A stretch of 28,634 nucleotides of DNA from an uncultured candidate division WPS-2 bacterium (GCA_937927945.1 CALEYW010000030.1:1-28634), one strand, 5' to 3'; shown: positions 7,421 to 15,803, numbered from the stretch's first letter. A program made the numbers and translations. The notes: generated by a model from the sequence alone, not told the origin.

Positions 7421-9356
7421 CGTGATTCCCGCGCACCGGCAGCGGTGCGTACGAGAGGTCCTCGCCGAGCGCGGCGATCAGGAACAAGCCGCGCCCCTCT
7501 TCGCTCCACACGTCGTCGGGAAGTTCCGCGTTCGGCGTGAAGTGCGGTCCGCGGTCCATCACGTGCAGGACCGCGCGTTCGCCTTCCCATTCGAGATCGA
7601 CGTCGATCGAACCGGGCCCGTGACGCACGACGTTGCCGATGAGCTCGCCGAAAATGAGCTCCGCCGCTGCGAGATCGCTCTCGGCGGTCGCGAGGTCGCG
7701 CAGCCGCTCGACGAATTGGGAGCGAGCACCCTCGGCTCGCATCGCGTCGTGCGAGTGGAACGCCCAATGGGAGCGCCGTCCGAGCGCGACGGTCAGCACC
7801 GCGACGTCGTCGTGCGCGCCGTCGAACAGCACGCTGTCGACGACGAAGCGCGCGGGGTTCGCCGAGCGGCGGAACGCGTCGCGCCGCACCGCATCGAACA
7901 CGCGGCGCTGGCCTTCCGTCACGTCGCGCGCCGACTCGATCAGGCCGTCGGTGAACAGCACCAGCGTGGCGCCGGCGGGGAGCGTCAACTCGTGCGAGTA
8001 CCGCTCGACCTGGTCGGCTACGCCGAGCGGCGGCTGCGCGGTTCCGGGGAGCGCCCGCACGGTGCCGTCCCGCTCGCGCACGAGCGGGCTCGGATGCCCG
8101 GCGAAGGCGTACGTCAGGTGCCGCGTCTGCGGATCGAGCACGCCGACCCACGCCGTCACGAACGACTCGGGCGCCTCGATCGCGAGCGCCAGCGCGGCCG
8201 TGGCGAGAATTTCGCTCGCGATCGGGAACTGCAGCGCCGCGGTGCGGATGCTGTTGCGCACGCTCGCCATCAGCACCGCCGCGCGCAGACCTTTCCCCGC
8301 GACATCGCCGATCGAGAGCATCAGCCGTCCGTCCGGCAGCACCACCGCATCGTACCAATCGCCGCCGATCTCGGCGTCTTTTTCCGCCGCGCGGTATACC
8401 GCGGTAAGCGCGATCCCCGGCAGGCTCGGCAGCGTGCGCGGCAGCGCCGCGTCTTGAAACGTCTCCGAGATGCGGCGCTCGCGTTCGAACACTTCCGCCG
8501 TCTCGATCGAGATCGCCAAGCGTCGCGCGAGAATCTCGGCGAAACGCAGATCGGACTCGTCGAGACGGCGTGCGTCGGAGCCGTTCGCCAGCTGCAGGAC
8601 GCCGACGGCTTCACCGGTGCGCGCGATCAGCGGGACGAAGATGACCGAGGTGATGTTGAAGCCTTCGAGAATCGCGAGGTGCCGTTCGTCGCGCGCGAGA
8701 CGGACGATCAAATCGGCCGGAATGCGTTCGAGCAGCACGGGCTTTCCGGTGGTGAACACCCCAATCGCGAGATCGCCGCGCCGCAGCGGGTAGAGACGCC
8801 GCACTTCACGCCACGCCTGCAAACCCTTCGGGTCACGGTGGGCGAGCGCGAGGACGTCGAGCGTGTCGTCGCGATCGACGGTGAAGATCGTCACGAGATC
8901 GGCCATCGTGTCGGTCGCGCGTTCCGCGAACTGCTGCATCAGCGCGGCGACCGGGGAAGGCGCCGCGAGCAGTTCGCCTGCCTCCGCGAGAAACCGCAGC
9001 TGTTCCTCGCCGCGGCGGCGATCCTCGATGTCGGTGTTCGTCCCGAACCAGCGGATGATCGTGCCGGCCGCGTCACGCTGCGGCCGCGCTCGTCCGAGGA
9101 ACCAGCGCCAGGTCCCGTCGTGCCGCGCGAGGCGGAATTCGTGTTCGAAGGACTCGCCGCGGTCCACCGCATCGGCCCAGCTGCGCGCGAGCGACGGCGC
9201 ATCGTCCGGATGCACGGCGACGCTCAGCGCGACGCGGTCGGCGCGGAGCTTGGTGCCCGAATAGAGCTCGAACGGCTCGTTCCAATACTCGACCAAGCCG
9301 TCCGGCCGCGCGATCCAGATGAGCTGGGGGATCGAATCCGCGAAATGGCGCCACAC
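7371..9356 (-). CDS. PAS-GAF-SpoIIE phosphatase-HATPase multi-domain regulator (RsbU/RsbW-like)
   Basis: 661 residues from the GTG at 9356. Domains in order: PAS (about 5-110, IPQLIWIARPDGLVEYWNE, RWFGTNTDIEDR), GAF (about 130-290), PP2C/SpoIIE serine phosphatase (about 310-520, with metal-binding aspartates in EIGGDWYDA, GDVAGKG, LFTDGLIES and HDDVAVL) and a C-terminal GHKL ATPase of the anti-sigma type (about 540-655, N-box ELIGNVVRHG, VMDRGPHF, GRGLFLI). It joins both sides of a partner-switch in one cytoplasmic chain: a phosphatase that would activate an anti-sigma-factor antagonist and a kinase-like module that would bind it. The GTG has no clear Shine-Dalgarno. A CTG at 9404, with GGAG seven bases upstream, would add 16 residues and may be the true start. 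It follows the EamA gene closely, probably in one transcript. Confidence 0.92.
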   Translation of the reverse strand: MWRHFADSIPQLIWIARPDGLVEYWNEPFELYSGTKLRADRVALSVAVHPDDAPSLARSWADAVDRGESFEHEFRLARHDGTWRWFLGRARPQRDAAGTIIRWFGTNTDIEDRRRGEEQLRFLAEAGELLAAPSPVAALMQQFAERATDTMADLVTIFTVDRDDTLDVLALAHRDPKGLQAWREVRRLYPLRRGDLAIGVFTTGKPVLLERIPADLIVRLARDERHLAILEGFNITSVIFVPLIARTGEAVGVLQLANGSDARRLDESDLRFAEILARRLAISIETAEVFERERRISETFQDAALPRTLPSLPGIALTAVYRAAEKDAEIGGDWYDAVVLPDGRLMLSIGDVAGKGLRAAVLMASVRNSIRTAALQFPIASEILATAALALAIEAPESFVTAWVGVLDPQTRHLTYAFAGHPSPLVRERDGTVRALPGTAQPPLGVADQVERYSHELTLPAGATLVLFTDGLIESARDVTEGQRRVFDAVRRDAFRRSANPARFVVDSVLFDGAHDDVAVLTVALGRRSHWAFHSHDAMRAEGARSQFVERLRDLATAESDLAAAELIFGELIGNVVRHGPGSIDVDLEWEGERAVLHVMDRGPHFTPNAELPDDVWSEEGRGLFLIAALGEDLSYAPLPVRGNHVSVVLPVRRRTDEQPG

Positions 9357-9418
9357 CTCGTTCGTCTGGTCGAGCGCGGCGGCGCCGTCGGGGTGATGCG
9401 TCAGCGTTTTGCTCCGCG

Positions 9419-10330
9419 CTACCCCTTCGCCCCGTCAATCGCCGGCTCCGTGCGGCCGCCCGCTCGCGGCGGCAGCAGCATCAGCGCGACCCCCGCAAGG
9501 ATCACTGTGCCGGCTACAGCCTCGAGCGGCGTGAACCGCTCGTGGAACAGCACCATACCGATCGCGACCGCCACCACCGGATTCACGTAAGCGTACGTCG
9601 AGGCCAGGGCCGTGCTCGCAGAGTGCATCGTGTAGAGGTAGGCGCTGTAGGCGAAGAGGCTGCCGAAAACGACGAGCCAGGTCAGCCCGCCGATCGACGC
9701 CGCGCTCACCGCACGTACCTCGAACGACTGCCATTGGCCGAACAGCGCCGCTTCGAGCGCCAGCAGCAGGCCGCCGACCAGCATCTGCAGCGCGGTCGCC
9801 AGCACCAAACTTCCGCTCTTCCCAACTCGCCGCTGATAGATCGAGCCGAACGCCCACGAGATGCTGGCCAGAACGGCGACCGCGGCCGGAACGAGCGGAA
9901 TTCCGCCGGTCGCCTTCGGCTGCAGCAGCAGTCCGAGTCCGGCGAATCCGAGCAGCATCCCGCCGACCGCGATGCGCGACGGCCGCTCGCCGCCCCACAA
10001 AAACGCGATGATCGCCATCCACACCGGCGTGAGCGAGAGCAGCAGCGAGTTCAGTCCGGTCGGCAAGAACTGCACCGTCCAGGCCGTGGTCCCGTTGCCC
10101 AGCAGCAGCAGCGTCGTCCCGGTGACGACCGCGCGCACGAGATCATCGCGGGTGATCCGGGCCTTCCCGCGCAGCGCGCAGACCGCGTAGAGGATGAGGC
10201 CGGCGATCGTGAAGCGCAGCGACGTCATCGCGAACGGCGGAATCGTCCGCACCGCGAATCGCATTCCGGCGAACGTCGAACCCCAGAGCAACCAAACCGC
10301 ACCGACCGCGACGATCAGCCGCACGTTCAC
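9419..10330 (-). CDS. EamA/DMT-family transporter (10 TM permease)
   Basis: About 303 residues, almost entirely hydrophobic, with ten predicted membrane spans arranged as two EamA repeats; the first begins VWLLWGSTFAGMRFAVRTIPP and the second near SWAFGSIYQRR, with the family motif YLYTMHSASTALASTYAYVNPVVAVAIG near the end shortened here to its core AYVNPVVA. Members export amino acids, metabolites or drugs through the inner membrane; the substrate is not predictable. The GTG at 10330 (GTG AAC GTG) is the first plausible start after the non-membrane sequence; the next GTG, at 10324, is equally possible, and no convincing ribosome site precedes either. The coding frame stays open further upstream but that stretch has no family character and would overlap the divergent M91 gene. 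The phosphatase gene begins 14-62 bases downstream. Confidence 0.87.
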   Translation of the reverse strand: MNVRLIVAVGAVWLLWGSTFAGMRFAVRTIPPFAMTSLRFTIAGLILYAVCALRGKARITRDDLVRAVVTGTTLLLLGNGTTAWTVQFLPTGLNSLLLSLTPVWMAIIAFLWGGERPSRIAVGGMLLGFAGLGLLLQPKATGGIPLVPAAVAVLASISWAFGSIYQRRVGKSGSLVLATALQMLVGGLLLALEAALFGQWQSFEVRAVSAASIGGLTWLVVFGSLFAYSAYLYTMHSASTALASTYAYVNPVVAVAIGMVLFHERFTPLEAVAGTVILAGVALMLLPPRAGGRTEPAIDGAKG

Positions 10331-10457
10331 CTGGACGCGCCGCGCTTGGACCCCTCGTACGTCAATCGTTCCGCTGCTCACAGTGCAGCACGAACACCGG
10401 CAGGGCGCCCGGGTTGCACCCTTGCCGCCGGCGTCAAGCGCGTGAACGAGCCGGTGC

Positions 10458-10976
10458 ATGACGCCGTTCGAAACCTCCGTTCGCCCGGCCGCCGGCCGCA
10501 GCTCGGCTCCGCCCGTCCGCATGGGATCGCTCACCTTCGCCGCCTCGGCGCGCAAGAACGTCGAGGCCGCCTTCGGCTACCTCTCGCGCGACGCGGTCGA
10601 GCGGACGCTGATCGACCGTCTGCTGCACAGCGGCACGCACCACCGGATCGTCATCAACCACCACGACGACGACTCGTACGATCCGAACACGCACGCCATC
10701 CATTGGGATCCGCACAGCGCCCTCGAAACGACGCTCGGCGGTCGCCAATCACCGGCGCTCGGACTCGGCCACGAAATCGACCACGCCGTCGAGAACGTCT
10801 ACCTCGAAGACCGCCTCGCCAGCATCCCCGACCTCGACTACGACAATGCGGAAGAGCGCCGCGTCGTCCTCGGTTCCGAACACCACGCCGCACACACCCT
10901 GCACGAAGCGATCCGCTACGATCACAGCGGCATCTGCTACAAAGTCCCCAGTCCCACCGCCCGCCGCGTAGGTTAG
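10458..10976 (+). CDS. M91-family (NleD-like) zinc metallopeptidase domain protein
   Basis: 172 residues, essentially one domain. The zinc site is GLGHEIDHAVE (HExxH, about residues 113-117), preceded by the strand NTHAIHWDPHSAL and followed about 30 residues later by EERRVVLGSEHHAAHTLHEA and IRYDHSG. This order (IxWDP, PALGLxHExxHA, E-RV--E---A--L-E-IR--Y) is that of peptidase family M91, whose known member NleD is a type III effector that cleaves host JNK and p38 kinases. Many environmental bacteria have uncharacterised relatives, so the role here is unknown. There is no signal peptide or membrane span; how it would be exported is unclear. The ATG at 10458 lacks a good ribosome site; an in-frame ATG at 10521 is an alternative. 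Its stop overlaps the convergent livF stop by four bases. Confidence 0.75.
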   Translation: MTPFETSVRPAAGRSSAPPVRMGSLTFAASARKNVEAAFGYLSRDAVERTLIDRLLHSGTHHRIVINHHDDDSYDPNTHAIHWDPHSALETTLGGRQSPALGLGHEIDHAVENVYLEDRLASIPDLDYDNAEERRVVLGSEHHAAHTLHEAIRYDHSGICYKVPSPTARRVG

Positions 10977-11707
10977 TAGCCGAGGTACGAGCGGCGGACT
11001 TGGTCGTTTTCGGCGAGTTCGGCGCAGGCGCCGTGCATGGCGATGCGGCCGGCTTCGAGGACGTAGGCGTGATCTGCCGTCGCCAACGCCACGGTGGCGT
11101 TCTGCTCGGCGACGAGGATCGTGACGCCGGCCTGCTCGTTGATCGTACGCAGAAGCGCGAAGATGTCGCGCACGATCATCGGCGCGAGACCCAGCGACGG
11201 CTCATCGAGCAGCAGCAGCTTCGGCTCCATCATCAGCGCGCGCGCGATCGCGAGCATCTGCTGCTCTCCGCCACTGAGCGTTCCGGCAGCCTGCGACTTG
11301 CGCTCGGCGATCCACGGGAAGTATCCGGCGACGCGGTCGTACTGCCGCGCGAAGCGCTTCCGGTCGCTCGTGAGGTAGCCGCCCAACGTGAGGTTTTCCC
11401 ACACGGTCAGCGTGCTGAGCGTGCCGCGCCCTTCGGGCACGTGTGCGATCCCGCGGCGCGCAGCGTCCTCGGGCGCACCCTTCAGCGGCGACCCCGCAAA
11501 GACGACCGCTCCCGTCGTCTTGATCGCCCCGGTCAAGGCACGCAGCGTGCTGGTCTTCCCCGAACCGTTCGCGCCGAGCAGCGCGACGATCGCGCCCGTC
11601 CCGACGGTCAGGTCGATGCCGCGGATCGCTTCGATCTCGCCGTATCGCGCGTGCAGTCCACGCGCTTCGAGCAGCGGCACGACGATCGGCTCGGCGAGCG
11701 CCGACAT
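10973..11707 (-). CDS. livF: Branched-chain amino acid-type ABC transporter ATP-binding protein LivF (second system)
   Basis: 244 residues, the last gene of the complete second liv operon. Motifs: Walker A GANGSGKTS (about 44-52), the HVPEGRGTLSTLTVWENL Q-loop region, signature TLSGGEQQM, Walker B LLLLDEPSLGLAP and LVAEQN, all typical of LivF. The ATG at 11707 overlaps the livG stop by one base (TGATG); a GTG one codon upstream (11710) is also possible. It hydrolyses ATP on the cytoplasmic face together with LivG. The stop lies tail-to-tail with the M91 gene. About as similar to the first LivF of the window as any two LivF paralogues, so not a recent duplicate. Confidence 0.94.
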   Translation of the reverse strand: MSALAEPIVVPLLEARGLHARYGEIEAIRGIDLTVGTGAIVALLGANGSGKTSTLRALTGAIKTTGAVVFAGSPLKGAPEDAARRGIAHVPEGRGTLSTLTVWENLTLGGYLTSDRKRFARQYDRVAGYFPWIAERKSQAAGTLSGGEQQMLAIARALMMEPKLLLLDEPSLGLAPMIVRDIFALLRTINEQAGVTILVAEQNATVALATADHAYVLEAGRIAMHGACAELAENDQVRRSYLGY

Positions 11708-12447
11708 CACACGGCCCCCAAATAGGCTTCGATCACCGCCCGGTTCTCTTGGACCGCGGCGGGAGGACCGTCGGCGAGTTTCTTCCCCGACGCGAGCACG
11801 ACGATGTGGTCGGAGACGCTCATGACGAGCTGCATGTGGTGCTCCACCATGAGGATCGTCGTGCTGAAGTCACGCGCGATGCGGCGGATCGTCGCGGCGA
11901 GCGCGGTCACCTCGTCATGGCCGATCCCGGCAGCGGGCTCGTCGAGGAGCAGCAGCTCCGGCTTCGCCATGATGGCGCGGGCGAGTTCCACGCGCTTGCG
12001 GATCCCGAACGGGAGACCGTGCACCGCGCGCTTCGCGATGTCCGCGACATCCAGCTTCGTCAGCACGTCCATCGCTTCGGCGAGCGCACCTTGCTCGGCA
12101 CCCCAGTCGCCGAAGCCGCCGGGGAACCGCGCGTGATAGCCGACCAGCACGTTGTCGAGGACGGTCATTCCCTCGAACAGCGCGAGATTTTGAAACGTTC
12201 GAGCGATGCGCTTGCCGGAAATCTGCTGCGGCCGCAGCCGCAGCAGATCCTCACCCCGCAAGAGCACTTCGCCGGAGGTCGGCTCGTAGAGCCGCGTGAT
12301 GCAATTGAAGCACGTCGTCTTGCCGGCGCCGTTCGGCCCGATCAACCCCGTGATGTGCCCCTCGGCGACGTCGAAGGACACATCGTTCAGCGCGGTGATC
12401 CCACCGAACCGGATCGTGAGGTTGCGGACCGTGAGCAGCGCCGGCAT
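11707..12447 (-). CDS. livG: Branched-chain amino acid-type ABC transporter ATP-binding protein LivG (second system)
   Basis: 246 residues, full length. It has Walker A GPNGAGKTT (about 36-44), the LivG-typical KRIARTFQNLALFEGMTVLDN Q-loop region (core ARTFQNLALF), the signature HGLPFGIRKRVELARAI, which is the usual LivG variant LPxGxxKR rather than LSGGQ, Walker B LLLLDEPAAGI and the H-loop MVEHHMQLVM. It ends EAYLGAV. It starts six bases after the binding-protein stop, without a strong ribosome site, so translation is probably coupled. Comparison with the truncated LivG at the left edge highlights how unusual the signature of that one is. Confidence 0.94.
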   Translation of the reverse strand: MPALLTVRNLTIRFGGITALNDVSFDVAEGHITGLIGPNGAGKTTCFNCITRLYEPTSGEVLLRGEDLLRLRPQQISGKRIARTFQNLALFEGMTVLDNVLVGYHARFPGGFGDWGAEQGALAEAMDVLTKLDVADIAKRAVHGLPFGIRKRVELARAIMAKPELLLLDEPAAGIGHDEVTALAATIRRIARDFSTTILMVEHHMQLVMSVSDHIVVLASGKKLADGPPAAVQENRAVIEAYLGAV

Positions 12448-12453
12448 GAAACG

Positions 12454-13713
12454 TTACTTGTTCTCGGCCATCGTCATCGAACGGGTGTCGACCAGCAAAC
12501 CTGTCGGCGACCAATCCGTCGCGAGCCAGCGCGCCGTGATCATCTGCGTGATCGGGTAGCGGAACGTCGGCGAGGTGTGAATCACGACGCCGGGGTAGGC
12601 CAGCGGGTTGTCCTTCTCGACGAGGTTCGTGGCGATGTCCATGACCTTCTTGCGGGTCAGATCCCTGCCGGCGCGCTTGAGCACGTCGACCATCGTGTAC
12701 CCGATCGACACGCCGTAGAGGTAGTTGCCGTCGTCCTTGTCGGCGTTCGGCAGATACTTGGTCATGATCTCGTTGTAGAACTTCATCCCGGCATCGCCGG
12801 CGTAGCGCGCGTGGTTCGCCGGATCCTTGAGGTAGATCGTGCTGATCACGCCGGCGACCGCGCTGGGGCCACCCGCTTTCGAGGCCGCGTTCATGAACGG
12901 GACCGCGGCGGAGACGTTGTTGAGGTAGGTCGTCGGATGCCACGACTGTTGCGCCGCCGCGACCATCGACTGGATCGCGAACTTCGGCGTCGCGAAGATC
13001 ATGAACGTGTCGCAGCCGGCGGCCTTGAGCGTCGAAACCTGCGAGCTGACGTTCGGGTCGGTCGTTTCGTACGACGCCATCTTGACGATCATGTCCTGAT
13101 GCTTGCCGAGCCCACGCTTCAGCCCGACGTTATAGTCGTCGCCGTAGTCGTCGTTCTGATAGAGGACGCCGATCTTCGCCTTGGGATGGTTCAGCAAGAT
13201 GTCTTTGGCGTAGAGGGCGGCTTCGGCCTGATAGTCCGGCTGCCAGCCGATCGTCCAGGGGTACTTCTGGTAGTCCTTGCCCCACGTCGACGCGCCCGTC
13301 GCGACGAACATGTGCGGCACGCCGTTCTGGTTGAGGTACGGGCGGATCGCCGTGTTGACCGCCGTGCCGAGCGTGTCGAAGATCGCGAAGACCTTGTCTT
13401 GCTCGACCAGTTGGTGCACGATCTGCACGGCCTGCGGCGGACTGTAGCCGTCGTCTTTGTCGATGTACTTGATCTTGCGGCCGTTCACCCCGCCATGATC
13501 GTTCACGTAGCTGAAGTACGCAGCGATGCCTTTGCCGATGTTCCCGTACGCCGATGCGGGACCACTGTACGGATGCGTGCCGCCGAGCACGATCTCGGTA
13601 TCGGTAACGCCGGGGTCTGCGGCGAGGGCAGGGGCGACGGCGCTGCTTGTGACGGTGAGCGCGAACGTCGCTGCGATGATGCCTGTCACGGCTTTCCGGT
13701 AGTGTGGAATCAC
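12454..13713 (-). CDS. Periplasmic substrate-binding protein of the second liv-type ABC transporter
   Basis: 419 residues. The GTG at 13713 is well supported: AGGAGGT (13724-13718 on this strand) ends four bases upstream, the best ribosome site in the operon, consistent with high expression of a binding protein. A Sec signal peptide follows (basic MIPHYRK, hydrophobic core, cleavage likely after APALA near residue 31). The mature protein opens VTDTEIVLGGTHPYSGPASAYG and contains AYFSYVNDHGGVNGRKI, hallmarks of Peripla_BP_6 proteins. Aromatic and acidic residues and the YSPPQAVQIVHQLVEQDKV segment resemble members that bind branched-chain amino acids or small aromatic or amide compounds, but the ligand cannot be read. 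It sits between livM and livG. Confidence 0.92.
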   Translation of the reverse strand: MIPHYRKAVTGIIAATFALTVTSSAVAPALAADPGVTDTEIVLGGTHPYSGPASAYGNIGKGIAAYFSYVNDHGGVNGRKIKYIDKDDGYSPPQAVQIVHQLVEQDKVFAIFDTLGTAVNTAIRPYLNQNGVPHMFVATGASTWGKDYQKYPWTIGWQPDYQAEAALYAKDILLNHPKAKIGVLYQNDDYGDDYNVGLKRGLGKHQDMIVKMASYETTDPNVSSQVSTLKAAGCDTFMIFATPKFAIQSMVAAAQQSWHPTTYLNNVSAAVPFMNAASKAGGPSAVAGVISTIYLKDPANHARYAGDAGMKFYNEIMTKYLPNADKDDGNYLYGVSIGYTMVDVLKRAGRDLTRKKVMDIATNLVEKDNPLAYPGVVIHTSPTFRYPITQMITARWLATDWSPTGLLVDTRSMTMAENK

Positions 13714-13741
13714 GGGTACCTCCTGCGGGCCCAGAGTTGCG

Positions 13742-14773
13742 CTACTCGCGCGTGGAATGATCGACCGCCATCGAAGCGGCGGTAGGGACGGGCGGTTCGA
13801 ACTCCGGCGTCGACGGCGCTCGCCGAACGAGCCGGCGCGTCAAGCGCTGCACCCCTCCGACGATTCCGTCCGGAACGAAAAGCATCATGAGGATCAGCGT
13901 GACGCCGTAGACGACGCTGGGCGCACCGGCGTTGACTTGCTGCGCGACCAGCGGAAGAAACTCGATGACGATCGCACCCACGAGCGCGCCCCAGAAGGTC
14001 AACATCCCTCCCAGCACGGCGCCGATCAGCAGCGTGATCGAGAGCGCGAACGTGAACGTATCGGGGCTGACGTAGGCGGTCGTCATGGCGAGGAACGCGC
14101 CGGCGATTCCGGCGAGGACCGCGCTCCAGCCGAACGCGAGGGTTTTGTAGTAATAGGGGTTGACGCCGAACGAGATCGCGGCGATCGGATTGTCCCGCAG
14201 CGCCCGCAGCGCCCGGCCGAACTTGCCGCGAACCAGCAGCGCCGAAGCGAGAAAGGCGGCGCCCGCGATCGCCCAGGTGACGTAGTACAGCCACTGCTGC
14301 CCGTCGAGCGGCACCCCGGCGGGCGCCTTGACGGCATCGAGCGAGAGACCGCCGAAGCCGCCCGTGATGCTCTTGTAGTGCTTCAGAAACGACGGCGTCG
14401 CGACCGCGAGGGAGAAGGTCGCGAGCGCGAGATAGACACCGGCCAAGCGCAGCGCGATCGCTCCGATGACGAGTCCGAAGGCGCCCGACGCGACCGCGGC
14501 GAGCGGCACGCCGATCCAATACGGCCATCCGAAGTTGTGAGCGAGCACGGCGGCCACGTAGCCGCCGAGCGCCATGAACGCGCCGTGCCCGAGCGAGATC
14601 TGGCCGTTCATCCCGGTCAGGATGATCAGCCCCAGGATGGCGATCGCGTACGCCGCGACGTAGATGAAGTCGAACACGACGAACGTCGGGACGATCGCCG
14701 GGAGGATCGCGATCACGACGATCGCGATGCCGACGCGGATCGCGCGCGCGGAGCTCGGCGACACGAGCGTCAC
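13742..14773 (-). CDS. livM: Branched-chain amino acid-type ABC transporter permease LivM
   Basis: About 343 residues with roughly nine to ten membrane spans. The GTG at 14773 shares one base with the livH stop (TAGTG), a classic coupling; a second GTG at 14764 is possible. After a short N-terminus, the membrane segments begin with VGIAIVVIAILPAIVP, and the family motif GQISLGHGAFMALGGY follows at the third span. KYKSITGGFGGL-like (here HYKSITGGFGGL) and the cytoplasmic coupling loop around GRALRALRDNPIAAISFG, which contacts the ATPases, are also present. The C-terminus has a basic and proline-rich tail (RRLVRRAPSTPEFEPPVP). It pairs with LivH to form the membrane channel. Confidence 0.93.
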   Translation of the reverse strand: MTLVSPSSARAIRVGIAIVVIAILPAIVPTFVVFDFIYVAAYAIAILGLIILTGMNGQISLGHGAFMALGGYVAAVLAHNFGWPYWIGVPLAAVASGAFGLVIGAIALRLAGVYLALATFSLAVATPSFLKHYKSITGGFGGLSLDAVKAPAGVPLDGQQWLYYVTWAIAGAAFLASALLVRGKFGRALRALRDNPIAAISFGVNPYYYKTLAFGWSAVLAGIAGAFLAMTTAYVSPDTFTFALSITLLIGAVLGGMLTFWGALVGAIVIEFLPLVAQQVNAGAPSVVYGVTLILMMLFVPDGIVGGVQRLTRRLVRRAPSTPEFEPPVPTAASMAVDHSTRE

Positions 14774-15654
14774 TAGACTCGCTGCACCGTCGCGCGTCCG
14801 AACAGTCCGGACGGCTTGATCACGAGCACGGCCACGATGATGGCGAGCGCGGCGGCGAGCCGCAGTTCGTTCCCGATCGCCTCGACGTACGTGCCGAGCA
14901 AGTTGAGAACGACGCCCAGGATGAGTCCGCCGACGACGGCACCGATCGGGCTTTCGATCCCGCCGAGAACGGCCGCCGCAAATGCGTAGACGATCACGCT
15001 CTGCATCATGTTGGGATCGAGGAAGACCACCGGCGCGATCATGATTCCGGAGATCGCGCCGACGACCGAGGCCAGCCCCCAACCGAGCGCGAGCATCCAC
15101 CCTACCCGAATCCCGAGAACGCGGCTCTGATCGGGATAGAGCGCCGCGGCCCGCATCGCGAGGCCCAGCTTCGTCTTCTGGAAGAAGAGTGAGATGAGGC
15201 CCAGCGTGATGAGCGAGACGACGATGACGCCCACGTCCTGCGCGCTGAAGGCGACGCCGCCGATCTGCAGCGGCGTGGTGGGGAACGGCGTCGGAAACGG
15301 CTTCACGATGTAGCCCCAAAACCAACCCGCCAGACCGTTGATCGCCGTGAACAGGCCGAGCGTCACGATGACGAGCGTGAGCTGCGGAGCGCGCTCGACA
15401 GGCCGAATGACGACCCGCTCCAGGAGGACGCCGCCGGCGAACGCCACCACGATCGTGATGAAGAACGCGCCCCACATCGGCACGCCCATCTGGACCAACT
15501 GCCACGCGACGTACGTGGAGAACATCGCCAGCTCACCTTGGGCGAAGTTGATCACGCCCATCGAGCGATAGATCAACACGAGCGCGAGCGCCATGCTGGC
15601 GAAGATGGAGCCCGTCGCCAAACCGCTTACGATCTGCTGGGCGAGGTCGTGCAC
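14773..15654 (-). CDS. livH: Branched-chain amino acid-type ABC transporter permease LivH
   Basis: About 293 residues, first gene of the operon. The frame is open upstream to 15708, but the GTG at 15654 is chosen: GGGGGG lies six bases upstream and the protein then starts MHDLAQQIVSGLATGSIFA, the normal LivH N-terminus. Family motifs are LVLIYRSMGVINFAQGEL (first span and loop), GVLLERVVIRPVERAPQL, the coupling loop KTKLGLAMRAAALYPDQSRV and the end SGLFGRATVQRV. It forms the transmembrane pathway with LivM. The roughly 100 bases upstream hold a tandem direct repeat that may be its operator. Confidence 0.94.
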   Translation of the reverse strand: MHDLAQQIVSGLATGSIFASMALALVLIYRSMGVINFAQGELAMFSTYVAWQLVQMGVPMWGAFFITIVVAFAGGVLLERVVIRPVERAPQLTLVIVTLGLFTAINGLAGWFWGYIVKPFPTPFPTTPLQIGGVAFSAQDVGVIVVSLITLGLISLFFQKTKLGLAMRAAALYPDQSRVLGIRVGWMLALGWGLASVVGAISGIMIAPVVFLDPNMMQSVIVYAFAAAVLGGIESPIGAVVGGLILGVVLNLLGTYVEAIGNELRLAAALAIIVAVLVIKPSGLFGRATVQRV

Positions 15655-15727
15655 GAGAAACCCCCCGAAGCGACAACGCGGCGTGCGGAGAGCCGTCAAT
15701 TCCGACAAGCGTTCTTGGCGAACCTGC

Positions 15728-15758
15728 GACTTTTGCCGCAGTCATTGGACTTTTGTCG
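15728..15758. promoter_or_regulatory. Tandem direct repeat in the leader of the second liv operon, candidate operator
   Basis: GACTTTTGCCG at 15728-15738 and GACTTTTGTCG at 15748-15758 are two 11-base copies with one mismatch, spaced 20 bases start to start, close to two helical turns. They lie 74-104 bases upstream of the livH start and just beyond the lon terminator. Same-face spacing suits a dimeric regulator or two activator protomers. No specific regulator is recognised; no confident -35/-10 pair was seen nearby. Confidence 0.45.
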
Positions 15759-15769
15759 AAACCTGAACA

Positions 15770-15803
15770 TAAAAAATCACCCGGAGCCGTATGGCCCCGG
15801 GTG
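15770..15803 (-). terminator. Intrinsic terminator of the hsp20-lon operon
   Basis: Read on the minus strand, CACCCGGGGCC (15803-15793) pairs over 11 positions, with one G-T pair, with GGCTCCGGGTG (15788-15778) around a 4-base loop ATAC and is followed by ATTTTTTAT. It begins 32 bases after the lon stop codon. It also insulates the downstream liv operon on the same strand from lon transcription. Confidence 0.94.

Noticed and set aside
7422..9590. A 722-codon open frame on the plus strand opposite the SpoIIE-type phosphatase
   Set aside because: Arg/His/Ala-rich composition without any motif; it is the complement of a strongly conserved gene and typical of GC-rich shadow frames.
9542..11725. 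A 727-codon open frame on the plus strand across EamA and livF
   Set aside because: It runs across three real genes on both strands and has no protein-family character.
11749..13785. A 678-codon open frame on the plus strand opposite livG and the binding protein
   Set aside because: Shadow of the liv operon; Arg/Asp/Val-rich low-information sequence.
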